From NCBI GenBank assembly GCA_028023455.1, contig JAQFVV010000002.1:32621725-32685724 (forward strand): a stretch of DNA of 64,000 bases, in the 5' to 3' direction. This DNA is from Epiperipatus broadwayi (taxonomy: Eukaryota; Onychophora; Udeonychophora; Euonychophora; Peripatidae). The notes beneath the pieces were generated by a model that was given only the letters and a program-made list of their open reading frames with translations, had not been told where the DNA came from and searched no databases. This document shows positions 35,121 to 47,195 of this stretch, piece after piece (the first letter of the stretch is position 1; every line of letters begins with the position of its first letter). The position numbers and the translations under genes are program-made.

Positions 35121-37364
35121 CTAAAATCGCTGTATGCATTTATATCCAAAAGTTTGTAAGAATATTTCAAGATATACTTTAAAATAATCCCTATTGGATT
35201 TGATAGTATTGTCTATTTCTGTGTGCTCCACATCACTAATTGGAACAACTCCATTAGATCCTGACTACCAATTCTATTAATCATACGAAACTTGTACTGT
35301 TCAAGTTAATATGAAAAGGTAAATAAAATACAATAAATTCAAGAGAACTGTAGTAACTTTCGGCAGGTTGCTGCCAGAATAATAGTGCTAACACTCATTA
35401 AAAATATGTATATATTGTGGCGAAGAGCATGCAAATAAAATGCAGTATGTAAATTGGATGTTTCATTTTTTTGACAATGGGATGCTGGGATTTTTTCTGT
35501 TAATGGAATGAGGATCCCTAGCAATAGTCCACACCTCTTTATATTTTCTTTTCCTATCATTCTTCTCTGCGCACATTGTTTTAACATTAAAGGGGGAAAA
35601 AGATGTGTCCCATAGTCTGCTCGTGATCAAAAAATATCGATGTATATTCATGATTTGATTTCGCTTTATTATATAAATATGAATTCTGGGCAGCTCTCTT
35701 TGATCTATTAGTGTGAGATTTCCTGTAATATCCTGAATTACAAGCTGGGTGATGAAATTTTATGTAGATCTGGGGGCTAATTCTATTAACGTATTTTTCT
35801 ATTTCGATGATTAAAATTAGGATTTCAGTAGACTTTGATGGTATGGTCTATTCTAACATATTGCCTGTATTGAATTAAACTATATTGTTTACCAGAGACT
35901 TTCTTTATAATAGATATATGTTTTTTAATTTTGATAATTTGTTATTGGATTAAGATTAGATTTTGAACAATAATCACTCTGTAATATGCCATGAAATAAT
36001 TTGAGTAAGCCATGTAACCATACAAATTAAGTATTTTTTGAATAATTCCATAATTAATAAAAATATTATGTATATATTTTTGCCTTTTTTTTTATTAATT
36101 GTAATATTAATTTCTTTCTAGATATGAAATCTTTCATTCTTGGTAAAACAATTAAGAAAAATCACATTAGAAATATCTTAGTTTAACTTCATATCACTAC
36201 ATTCTACGAATTGGGATTAAATATTATTTTTGTTGAATATACCTATATATCCGTTACAGATTGCACATATGTTATAAATTATTTTGTGCTTAGCTTTGGA
36301 AGGCTTCAAAGTTTAAAAATGACTATTAATTAATCTTACCTTATAAATATAAAAGAGATAGTTGTTTTTTTAGGAGCGGGGTTGGCTTGTTTTATTTCCC
36401 CACATATTATTTGGATCATTCTGAATTTCTTTCTACTTAAGATCTTAGTGACTATAGGAAAGAGGTTGATTTTTTCCAGATTGCTTAATTCAAGCTTTGT
36501 TCATACAGATAATGCTTCTGAAAAATTTAATATTAATGAATTCATTTTTCAATATTTGATTTTAATATAATATTATGCATTGGTTAATTTTTTTATATAT
36601 TTGTTAAGCATGATAGGAACGCTTTGCAGAAAAGTAGATTGCTGACTTTAAAAGAGTCTTTTAACCATGATTACAAACAATAAGAAAATGACTTATTATC
36701 ATCTTTACTTTTCATCTTATCTTTTAACTAAAATTAAGAGATGTAACTTTATTTTTATATATATAATAGTAGCACATTTTTTATTTAATCTTTCCAATTT
36801 AAAATGATTTTTATCATTTTAGTGTTTAAAAAATTTATTATTATTTTGTCATGTTATAAATCCATTCTTTCAGTTATTTTTAAAGCTAACTGGGCCTCAT
36901 TTCATGTCATTAAGAAATAAAAGCAGTTTCCATACCCCACTGCCATCTACTGCCAAGTATGAGTAACCATTGATTATTACTGTTGCAATTAAATCCCCAT
37001 TTGCATACTTGTTTCTGTCTGGTTATCACTGATTACAAAAACTCATTATATCTTCCATAAGCTGAGGAGTTTAGTGATTTGTTATTATTGTTTTATTGAT
37101 TTTATTCTTTTAATATAATTTTTTTCTTTGAACATTGCCACATGAAAACATCAAATAAGCTCTATAACTTTAATATTATTATATAATTATTTGATGTTTA
37201 ATTAATTAAATGCGTATTTAAAATATTTACTTGAAAACAAGGTTTTTCAAAAAATGAGTTCGTTTAAAGATGTTGCCTTATTTAGTAACATTAAGAAGGT
37301 TTTAGTTAAATTACCAGTACATTTGCATTCCAACTTTCTGAGATCACATTGAACATTGCATCTT
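35121..37364. other. AT-rich sequence, nothing firmly recognised
   Basis: The stretch holds scattered short frames and poly-T runs. A long pyrimidine tract with AG at about 36365-36373 precedes an open frame to 36570, but no homology supports an exon. GC is slightly higher at 36895-37030, with no recognisable content. Confidence 0.4.
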
Positions 37365-38690
37365 CTCTACATTGAACCATTATTGAATGCAGGAATGTAA
37401 GTTTTATCTAGTTTTTCTGATCCCTTGTCACTTCTTCCCTCAATGTACCAAAAAACTTTCTTATTTCATTTATCCATTTCACATATGGTTTTTACAATCT
37501 CTTGGGATCCAATTTAAAATTTCAATTGTTCATATACTGTCATCTATTAATATATCCAACTCAGCTCCATTTCAGCATCTTAATTTTATCAATGATTTCA
37601 CTGATTCATGTATTTAATTTTTGATCTCTTCTTGTTACTCCTGCATTGAGTGATGTAAAGTTTTTGAATTGCGCCTAAGTATCCATGTCTCACATTCGTA
37701 AGAACTGGTAAAATATATATATTAAAAGTCCTTGTTTTCAAACATATAGACATCTTTCCTTTAAATATTAAGTTATGTCTACAGAAATTATCCCAAGTTT
37801 AATTCTATCATTAATTTTATCCATTATATTTCCATCTGTATTAATATTCTGACCAAGGATATTTGTAACTGTTAACTTCTTCTAACTCATCATAATCTAT
37901 CTTTATTTTCATATGTTGAGAAATCCATTAAACATTATTTTAGTCTTTTTAGTATTTATCTTTAAACCTACTTTCTTACTTTCGTCTGATAACTCCTGCA
38001 ACATTTTCGGAAGATCTGAAATAATATTTGCCAAAACAATCACATCATCGGCAAAGTTTATACTTCCTGTCAAACTGCTGTAAAACATTTTGAAGGCATG
38101 GAATCACCTGTACTTCATCCTTCTGAATGTTAATATTTTTAGTATTAGTCTGTATTTTGATAAATATTCAATATATGACATTTCAGATCTATGTCTTCAT
38201 GATCCAGTGCTTTAATATTCGCAGAAATTCTTAGAGAATCAAATATCATTTCACAATCTACGAATTCAAAGGATGATGGCAACTCATTCATTAGTCCTTT
38301 TTATAACTTCTCTCAATATTTGGATGTGATTCATTATGCTAAAATCACTTTTAAATCTAGTTTGGTTGGTTAAAATTTAAATGTTGTAGATGAGTTGTAA
38401 TGATCTTGTAAAAATTTTGTATAAAACTAATAGAAAACCGATAGGTCTGTAATTTCTAGTATTTTCTTTGTCACCTTTTCTTAAATATCTATACTACTAC
38501 TATATTCTTCTGATCATCTATTATCTCTTTAGCATTTAGACATTTGGTATATAACTTTGCTAACAATTTTCTATTTCTTTATCTGCTTCTTTTAAGATGT
38601 CAATTATAATTCCATCATTATCAGGAGCTTCGTTTTCCATAGATTTAATCACAAGTCTCATTTGTTCATTTAAAATCCTGGATAATTATG

Positions 38691-39226
38691 TATCACATGA
38701 TCACCATCTCTTATACTAGCACATAATTGTTTATAAACAAGGCAAAACTCTCCATACAATAGTCCCACCCTGTGCCAACCAGAGTAATCAATGGATGCCA
38801 GAAGGCTTGTGCATAAAATCCCTATCTAATGCCTACTCATTCAATATCCCCAGACTAGTTTCTGACTTGTGGCCTTCATCAGTGAGGAGCTTTGGATCTA
38901 AAAGCACTGCACCTAGATCTTAGGATCTAATGAAATCCTCCAGCAACTACCTTTTATCTCTACTTAACTATAAAAGTATGAGAATGAAATTGAAAACACA
39001 ATAATATTTTCAATTTAAGCTCAATAGCTTATATAATCATATGAGTCTGAACTCAGTTCAACACCCATACATTTTGGTGTCTTTGGCCACAAGCCAGAAA
39101 CTAGTCTGAGGATATTGGATGAATAGGCCTTAGATAGGGATTTTATGCACAAGCCCCTGGCATCCATTGATTATTCTGGTTGGCACAGGGTGGCATTACT
39201 GTATGGAAAGTTTTGCCTTGTTTATA
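38691..39226 (+). mobile_element. Family F element with 10-bp target duplication
   Basis: The copy is flanked by GATAATTATG at 38681-38690 and 39227-39236. It begins TATCACATGATCACC and ends GTTTTGCCTTGTTTATA. Near its left end (about 38734-38890) it carries an inverted duplicate of its own right end, giving arms of about 165 bp that face each other across a central body of about 190 bp. The body has TTTCAATTT-rich sequence and the CACCAAAATG motif in reverse. No frame of note. Confidence 0.85.
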
Positions 39227-39977
39227 GATAATTATGCAGTTATAATAACTGTAGATGATACTTATTTTCATGTTTTTTATTACTATATAATTTTTAGACC
39301 AACTCTTTCAAAAAATTTTATGATGTCATCTCTCTTTTTAGCAGTAATTCTATCTTTTCTTTTTATTGCAGAAACATTTCTTCCAATACTAAAATATTGT
39401 TTTATACTTTTGAGATATTTATTTTCATTTATATAAGTTTTCCTTGCCCATTCATAATTATATTTTCTTACAATATTTTAAATTCTTTTTCCTACCATTT
39501 TACAGAAACTTTAGATATTCAGTTTTTCTTAATGGATTATTTAAAAAAAATTTCACATTCCTTTTTTTTATTCATACATTCACTTGTCTCAGTAGTATAT
39601 TTATTAACAAATTGTTTCTTTTTGTTTTACCAGCTATCTTTCTTGCAGTTCTTCATTGTGTATCAGTTATCTTCCTTTTGATTTCATTCAAGGCTGAAAC
39701 ATTTTCAAAGTCTGTTAATATTTTAAAACAATGTGCAAATTCTAATTTAAATTCATTGAAGTTTTCTGAAGGTTAAAAATATCAAATATTAAATCTGTTT
39801 TTTAATAGTTATCATCTCTCTATTTTTACATTAACACGTATCTTATATTTCACTAATCAATGGTCACTTCCTGTATTGAATCTATTAAGAATATTAATTT
39901 GAAATACATAGTCAAAGTATAATCCAATTCTGTTGTCTCTTCATTTCAGTACTGCTGAGTTCATTTCTATTTAACAA

Positions 39978-40074
39978 ATTTTTTTTTCCATATGTCATAG
40001 CATCGGCCGGGAGACAAACCTGCAACAAACATCTGCAACCAACTGCTTGCTTGCGCTGCTCTCTCGGCTAGCAA
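39978..40074 (-). mobile_element. tRNA-derived short SINE, copy 1
   Basis: Read on the minus strand it begins GCTAGCCGAGAGAGCAGCGC, has AAGCAAGCAGTTGG (anticodon-arm remnant), a T-arm-like CAGGTTTGTCTCCCGGCCGA, and ends in TATGACATATGG plus an A run. The same body and tail occur at 54106-54215, and a closer match to tRNA-Gly at 47643-47745. It lies inside the old RTE copy. AATTTTTT-like sequence on both sides may be the target duplication. Confidence 0.7.
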
Positions 40075-40985
40075 TTTTTTCAAAGAAGGAATGTATAATC
40101 TACAGTTTTTCTGGAAACTCCACAAAATTTTCTTTCTTAATTCTATTGACATAACTAAATTTCTTCACAGTACTTATACTTTTAATCATTTATCAATTCT
40201 AGCATTAAATCCTTTCATGACAATTTTAAAAACTAATTAAAAACATTTTGTACTTACATATAAAAGTTCTCTATTTCTTTATCACAATGGGAACTTGTGG
40301 ATATAAACATTGAATTATCTGCATTTAATATCTTCCATTAATATGAATAACTAATCTTGCTACTCTGTCTGACATATCATCAATCTTCAAAGTGTGATTC
40401 TTTGATTTTCCACTCCATTTATGTTTTTAATATTTATGCTTTATGTCCAATTTTTTAAATTATCTTCATCTTTTCTTTTAAATCCCCAAAGTCCAACAAT
40501 AACCCAATTAATATTAAATATTTTTCTTCCTATTTCTGCAGTCTTGCTTCAACCAAAAGTGATATGTAATTATAAGTACCTAAATAAAAAATCCTCAAAT
40601 GGCAGCCTGAATCTGCTGTCTGGGGATTCTCAATAATCTCCACCTTTGGATACTAAATCTGCTGCCTTGATATCAATTGTATGGCCTTCTGGAAATAAAG
40701 GCCATAATTTTATTTTGTCTGTTATGATTATAATTTAAAAAAAAAAAAAAAAAAACACAAACCCATTCATTCTGTCTTCAAGAAAATTCAACTAATATTT
40801 CAAAAAACTATTAGGCAACCAAGAAAGAAGACCACAGTATTCCTTATTGGCTTTTTACCTCCAAGCATGCTAGCTGGTATGTGTTGGTGAGCAGCCATCC
40901 CTGTTCATTTATTGTGTGAATAATCATTTGGTAATAGCTGTTGCAAGGTTAAGAACATATTGAGTGGACATTATAAGCATACTTA

Positions 40986-43900
40986 AATAGAAATTGTCCA
41001 CTGTGCTTGTTGATATCTCAATTAACTTTCTAAATAAGTGATAGTTGCATGTTTGTTTGACAGAAATATGTCTCTAACAAGAAGTTAATTGCTTCTTTCA
41101 TCAATCATGGCCATTTGAAAGCATTGGAATGTTACTATAAAAGGTGTAGATAAATAATTTAGCGATCTATATAGTGTGACTTTCTGAATAGGCACAAGAA
41201 ACCAATTTTAAGTAGATAGCACTGTATCAGTAATAACTAGTTGCGTTTAACTTAAAAAAAAAAGAAATAATATGAAATTTTCAAAATGTTTAAAAAGTAC
41301 TTGTAGATATTATTTAGAAGTTTTAAGGCATTTAGTATTTCTTTGATGGGTATTTAATGATAGAAAGGGGGGTGGCTTGTCACAGAAACTATTAGTGTAT
41401 AGGTTTAGTTGATACAGATTTATCTTATTTGTCTGTAAAACAGTGGGTGATATTTGTTTAGTGATTTTCTGGTTTATTTGCCCATTGATACTCCAGCCCA
41501 TAGTGTAGTTAGTACAGTATATTTGAACTTGTGGTGATATAGGTTTCTATTTTAATTAGATTCGTTTAGTACTTGTAGTGCAGCATATATGTGTGTGCAT
41601 GTATGTTTGTGCTATCTTACAACTTCATTTTCCCTCATGTATTTAATTATGATAGAGAATATGTTTTACAGTGAAATATTTAAATTTATAATAAATATCT
41701 TTGATAACCAACTTAAACACATTTTAAGTGATTGATGGACCGGTGAATTGTCAGGCAGACCAAATACACTATCAACTATTTTATTTGCTAAATAATTATT
41801 TTATTTTATTATTCTAGAAATGTAGAGAATGTATTTTTTTTATTGATTCAATTTCATTAATATTATTTAGAAGACAGAATGATTTTTTTTTTACTTTTTC
41901 GAGAGAGAAAAAGTTATTGAATATTTCCAGCTAATTATATCAGTGCAAAAGGTCAGATTAAACTTCTTGAAGTTGACCTTTGGGGGGAGTAACCTTTTGA
42001 TTGATGGAAGAAATGGATATCCAAGTAATAGTTGGTAATAAAAAGAGGGATAATATACAAGAAAGTAATGTTTTTATTACACACTTCTCTCTCTCTCTAG
42101 GTGGTTCTTCTTCCAAAATCAAGTGGTTAATATTCTATTTAAATTCAAAAAGACGACTTTTCTTTAAGTATTATTTTCTTATATGAAACTAGTTTAAAAT
42201 ATGTTCTTTGGAATATAAAGGAAAAGATGAGAACATGATCAACTTCAAATGAGGTATATCACTTTATGTTTTCAATTAACTAACTTTAGATTTAATATCA
42301 TCATTTAAAATACATGCATGCATCCATAACTCAAGTTTAATTTGCCTAATCTTAATATTTAGTATTAATGAAAAAATTGAATTGTATGAATTTTGCTATT
42401 TTATGGGGAAAATTATGCTAAACTTTTTAACAAAATATTTCATAAACTCTAGATTAACAAATACTTCTGGCTATGGAAAAATAAGACTCAAATGGAAGGA
42501 TGTGTGTGTCTAATTTAGTATAACATGCCATAAATTATTATTATTGAATGAGAAGTATATATAACCATTCATATCATATAGGATTAAGAAATTGAATGCG
42601 TGGCTTATACAAAACTAATGGATAACTAACCCCTATTAAAATGTACTTATAACTTAATGCGAGTAGAAGAGCATGAATATTAAATGTGTACATTTTCTCA
42701 TTGTTCTCCTTGTTTATTCTTAATCTATCACTAAAATATATTGTCATTTAAAGAACTATGTAGACTTAAATGAATATCATGAATTAACTAACTATTCGCC
42801 TAATGGATGGCCTTTGATAAATTATTATAAATTCCTTGATAAATGTAATTATAGTCAATGTTAGCTGGTGGAAAACTAATGTTCCTTTTGAATTTGCAAG
42901 ATTGAGTGCTGAGTTATAAAACTGTGAAGTCACTAATTAATTAAACGATAAAATATTACTAGAAATCTGCAGCAGTAAACGTAATTTGCCTTTATGAAAA
43001 GAAAATATGTTGAGTAATTCGCATGCTATATCGTCAGTAATTTTAGTTAGCTATTTGCTAAGAACTTCGGAAACTGCACATCAATTGGATCCAGAAAAAA
43101 TGTGTATTATCCATCCTGCGAGAATTTGTCTATATATCTAATAACATCTATCCATTTTATAATTATTGCCATTATTGCCGTACATGCCTAAGAAGCTTTA
43201 TTTACAGACTATATGAGTGAACTTTTATTTTCCAACTAAAGAAGGTTTAATCATTTCTTTTGTTGTTAATGTATGATAGATAAGTAGATCAATTTATTTG
43301 TCTTTATATTTTTATTTTCTTTTGCTCCAAGATCGTCTCGGATATGTATAATATGAAAAGTATTATACTGGGTAATTAATTGTTATTTTGATATGATTTT
43401 TTTATATATACATGTATTCTACACGCTTATGTTAGCGGTAGAGATATTTATTTGCTGTTATGAATCTGGCAGCTAATTTAAGAGGGATCAATGCATAAAA
43501 AGTATTGCTTTATCTTTGTGTCATTAGAGATGATGAGGTCTATTTAAGATTTATAATCCGTTGTAAATTAAAATGTTATTTAGATTTATTAGTTAATATG
43601 AAATACACAAAGGTATTGTTTTATCTTTGCATCGTTAAAGATGATGAAGGCTGTTTAATAATGATTATTATACCTCAAAATTTGAAACATTCGTAATTTG
43701 TTATGAATTAGAGATTTATTTTGGTATAATATTTATGTATTGAATGTGATTTGAAATTATTTCGAGTATCATTATGTGTATGTGTCCCTGTTTTGTGTGA
43801 TTCATTTATATAATTGTTAAATTTATAGTCACTTGACTTGTAATTGTCCAGTCAGTTTCGGATGATGTAATATGCCAAAAGAGGTGAAAGAATTAGGTAT

Positions 43901-44449
43901 TTATCTAAGAATGATTTTTTTTAATGTTTAGGATGAAATGTGTTAAGTAGCTATGAGGAAAGAAATTGTTAAGGATATATATTATATTGTCAGGGATTGA
44001 GAGAACTCCCTTAGTTTATTTAAATACTTATCATGAGTAGATTATATTTTCTAGATTAAGCGTAAAACATTATGATGATTATATTATATGAAGTGAAGCA
44101 GTGGATTTCCTCTTGTTTCAGTGATGAGACTGAGTCCACACCAATATTGACCCTCTGAGTAAGGTTAGGGAGTCACTATATTTTGTTATTTAGATTAGTA
44201 GAATTAACAAGACCTTCTTGTCCCCCATGTGTCCATTTTGGAATGTTTTTCCATTGTATATTTATAGCTATGTGTAATATAGTTTTCCAATTAAAATAAA
44301 AGGTAGGATTAGTTTCTTTTATGGAACATCTAAAGTAGAAATAGTGCTAAAGTGGTTGGTTGGTTTATGGCATCATCCGTATTATATTTTATCTCTTAAT
44401 TTCATAAGCAAACTGATGGAATGTAGCTGTGTTAATTATATTATAACAG
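40986..44449. other. AT-rich sequence, nothing firmly recognised
   Basis: No repeat family, RNA gene or coding region was recognised. At 43500-43650 a loose duplication with a period of about 114 bp is visible (TTTATCTTTGTGTCATTAGAG and TTTATCTTTGCATCGTTAAAG). A pyrimidine tract with (CT)n lies at 42085-42102. Confidence 0.4.
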
Positions 44450-44521
44450 GTGGCATAATACAGAAGCATGCACAAAATACTATTGATCCTGAAGATATGG
44501 AAGAAATTTATCACTGGATTT
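44450..44521 (+). CDS. Candidate second exon of the two-pore potassium channel
   Basis: 72 bp lie between a possible acceptor (TTATATTATAACAG ending at 44449) and a consensus donor (GTAAGT at 44522). Exon 1 at 30365 ends in phase 1. Read in that phase, this segment is fully open and gives GIIQKHAQNTIDPEDMEEIY then HWI. The acidic, helical DPEDMEEIYHW part could correspond to the second cap helix of TWIK channels. The acceptor has only a weak pyrimidine tract and the link to exon 1 would need about ten extra residues after the cap Cys. It could be a chance splice-like segment or belong to an unrelated gene. Confidence 0.35.
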
Positions 44522-44734
44522 GTAAGTCTTGGGTAAATATTTCAAATCATATGATACTAATTTATTTTAAATTTTAAATCATCAAACTCTCAGAATGATC
44601 CATCCTCATCTTGAATGAGTAAACAAAAATAAAGAAAAAAAGAAAGGGTAGCTAGTTAATAGAATTGTTCAATTGACTTATAAAGGATAGTGTGACCTCT
44701 TTCTGACTCACATGTTTAGATTTATATTGCATTA

Positions 44735-44935
44735 TTTAATTACTCCAGTGTTGGTTTGGTTGACAGAACATATTAGAATTAGATAATAGCATGTATTTGC
44801 TTGAAGTAAGAATACAAAGAAGTTTATTTTAATGTTTAATTACTCCAGTGTTAGTTTGTTAATAAATGTTTAATAAAGCCTATTAGAAGTAAAAGTACAA
44901 AATGTTTATTTCGATTATATAATGTAATAAATGTT
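44735..44935. repeat. Diverged tandem duplication, about 100-bp units
   Basis: TTTAATTACTCCAGTGTTGG near 44735 recurs as TTTAATTACTCCAGTGTTAG near 44838. Each is followed by GTAAGAATACAAA-like and GTAAAAGTACAAA-like sequence. The units differ by indels. No coding potential. Confidence 0.6.
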
Positions 44936-45336
44936 TTATTCACTAAAAACTTTGTTGAGAGTTGTTCTTTTACATCCATTCGTATTCTTAATTTCCACAT
45001 CTACATATCCAATATGACATAATTGCACTATTTCATGAATTTAATAATGAACATGTTCGAGTCTGATATTGTTTTCTCGATCCAAACATTATATGAAATG
45101 CTTAATTATTTTATGATCCTCAGGGGAAGTTCATGTACTTAGTTATTATTTAGGTAACGATTTGAAATAAAAAGGGTACCCTATTTCTTTTCATTAGAAC
45201 AATGCTCAATTTTATGTCATTATCTTTTATGATGGTAATTAGTAGCTATTGTAGAGTATGAATTTTTAAATAAGTTGTGTGATAAAATCCTTGAGATATT
45301 TCCTTATTGTTTCAAAGTCGATATTAATTTAATCAT

Positions 45337-45485
45337 TTAATTTAAACTCATTATACAGTAAAAGTCAATTAGTACTACATCTTTGTTTTATTTAATTTGA
45401 ACGTATTATACAGTAGGAGTTAAATAGTGCTATATCTTTGTTACATTTAATTTAAACTATCATACAATAAAGGTTGATTAATGCG
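45337..45485. repeat. Three tandem units of about 59 bp
   Basis: Each unit begins TTTAATTT(A/G)AAC and contains TATACAGTA followed by AGT(C/T)AA(T/A)TAGT. The first two also carry CTATATCTTTGTT-like ends. The third unit is partial. The sequence is AT-rich and non-coding. Confidence 0.7.
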
Positions 45486-45529
45486 TTTCGATGATGGGAG
45501 GGGCTAAACTTGAACTATAACTTGTTAAC

Positions 45530-45948
45530 ATCACATGATCACCATCTCTATACTAGCACATAATTGTTGATAGTGGTGGCTATGGTTGTTTAAGAGCCAA
45601 AGACACCAAAATGTATTGGTGTTGAAGTGAGTTCAGACCCATATGACTATATAAGCTATTGAGCTTAGATTGAAAATATTATTGTGTTTTCAATTTCATT
45701 CTCATAGTTTTGTAGTTAAGTAGAGTTAAAAGGTGGCTGCTGGAGAGTTGCATTAGATACTAAGATCTAGGTGCAGTGCTCTCAGATCCAAGGCTCCTCA
45801 CTGATGATGGCCACAAGCCAGAAACTAGTCTGGGGATATTGGATGAGTAGGCACTGGATAGGGATTTTATGCACAAGCCTTTTGGCATCCATTGATTACT
45901 CTGTTTGGCACAGGGTGGCACTACTGTATGGAGAGTTTTGCCTTTGTT
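45530..45948 (+). mobile_element. Family F element, simple form, 14-bp target duplication
   Basis: The copy is flanked by TATAACTTGTTAAC at 45516-45529 and 45949-45962, a perfect 14-bp duplication. The 419-bp element starts ATCACATGATCACCATCTC and ends GTATGGAGAGTTTTGCC plus TTTGTT. It has the family body: CACCAAAATG near 45607, TCAGACCCATATGACTATAT near 45640, GTGGCTGCTGGAGAGTTGC near 45732, then the right region with GGATATTGGATGAGTAGGC. Unlike 38691-39226 it lacks the inverted duplicate of its right end. This makes it the best reference for an undisturbed member. Confidence 0.9.
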
Positions 45949-46274
45949 TATAACTTGTTAACTTGAAGGGATGGAACTTTATCAGTTTCAATTACTTATT
46001 TATTGCAAAACCAAGTAGACATTTTACTCTTATTGATTTATAATATTTCTTTCTGTATTTTATCTGCATTTGGCATATTATGGAACTCTGCCCCCCCCCT
46101 CCACTGAGCTAAGTTATAGTTGAATATTATTATAAGAGACTCGATCGTAAATCAAAGTAGAGTCAGATTATTAGTTTATTCTATTATCAATAGAATTGAT
46201 GCTCCCAGGTATTTATTTATAGGTGATGTAGGATTGTGTTGGGGGAGGGTTAAATATATATATATATAAATAAA

Positions 46275-46760
46275 TCTTTCAGAAGGAAATTTTGACACAT
46301 GTGTTATTGGATTGATGTATTAAATTTGTAAGCACTCATCCATCAATAAGTGTTTTAAAAGCACAAGTGAATCACTTATGCTTAGAGTTTATTCTGAAGT
46401 AAACCAACACCCATTGACCATGTTAAAATCAGGATCCAGATATTTCAATTGACAAATTATTTGTATAAATTTAGTTTATATATCACAGAAAAGAGAATGT
46501 TTCTCATTATTAAATATCTATGACTTTGAATTCTGTTAGTCTGAATATATTTAAATAAATAATTCAATGGTTTTTATACATATGTAAATCTTGTGGAAGA
46601 AAATGAATCACCTGTTATTGGAATGGAAAATTAAATTTACAAGCATTCATCCATCCGTAATAATTGATTCACTTATGCTTTTAAAACACTTATTGGTGGG
46701 TGAATGTGTGTAAATTTAATATATCAGTCCAATAGCACATGGGTGAAGATTCATTTCCTT
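46275..46760. repeat. Foldback repeat with an extra partial copy
   Basis: The left arm at 46280-46385 (ATGTGTTATTGGATTGATG, TAAGTGTTTTAAAAGCACAAG) pairs with the right arm at 46655-46755 (TTTTAAAACACTTATTGG, CAGTCCAATAGCACATGG). An additional direct partial copy of the left arm lies at 46595-46655 (CACCTGTTATTGGAATGG). A (TA)n run at 46254-46268 precedes it. No coding sequence is seen. Confidence 0.7.
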
Positions 46761-46859
46761 CCAGGATTTACATATAGAAGGTGTAGATAAATAATATTAG
46801 CGTTGTTATGGTGCTTAGTTGTTTTCAAAGCAAATAACAGAAATATATCATACATCATT

Positions 46860-47195
46860 TATTTCTGAAATAATGAGAAGGTTGGCACTAAGATGGGCTT
46901 TGAACATCCCATCATCAGATTTTCAATGCAATGGATGGCTGAAGAGTTGTGGGGTGCAGTGGTTTGAAGCCTGTCCATTAAAGCATGAAGATTGGCTATC
47001 GTAATATAATCTGAGCTTTGATTGTCTACATGTGTGGAGATGATAATCTGGACCAACTGACAAGTTCTGGTTTAGCATGAAATACATATATCGGTGACTA
47101 TTTATCTTTTCAACATATGTGTGATCAAGTATATCAGCAGTATGAGATAGCATGGACGGTGAGGGTTGTGTGAAAGTCTGAGTTCAAACCCCCTA
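46860..47195 (+). repeat. Interspersed repeat family X, copy 3
   Basis: It matches 31210-31690 and the minus strand of 13620-13960. Landmarks are CCATTAAAGCATGAAG, TGTGGAGATGATAATCTGG, AAGTTCTGGTTTAGCATG, and a terminal AGATAGCATGGACGG with GAGTTCAAACCCCC near 47180. The B-box-like end is conserved in all three copies and a similar end without the rest appears near 50960-51015. Confidence 0.5.

Larger units (their letters stand above)
37365..40985 (-). mobile_element. RTE-like LINE, long decayed copy with two later insertions
   Basis: On the minus strand this copy runs from the leader (about 40985, with GCTGCTCACCAACACATAC at about 40890) through the endonuclease and reverse transcriptase to a decayed 3' end near 37365. 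Clear matches include CTGCCATTTGAGGATTTTT near 40605 (leader to endonuclease junction). Catalytic-block remains lie near 38250, and TTTAACCAACC-type sequence near 38370. It is interrupted by a family F element (38691-39226) and by a tRNA-derived SINE (39978-40074). Many indels and stops are present, so it is inactive and older than both insertions. Confidence 0.85.

Noticed and set aside
36374-36570. A good-looking acceptor (TTGTTTTTTTAG) followed by a 65-codon open frame with a hydrophobic stretch, in the presumed channel intron
   Set aside because: The phase would fit, but the peptide shows no TWIK pore, cap or TM2 signature and ends in a stop, and no donor or homology supports it.
42001-42186. 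A 61-codon frame spanning a (CT)n tract that ends in AG
   Set aside because: The (CT)n tract mimics a polypyrimidine acceptor, but the frame runs through it and the peptide has no recognisable features.
40986-44449. Further channel exons carrying a GYG pore motif
   Set aside because: I looked for GG-N-TATGG-type pore coding with flanking splice sites here and downstream to the window end and found none outside repeats. A proper gene-model search could still find a diverged exon.
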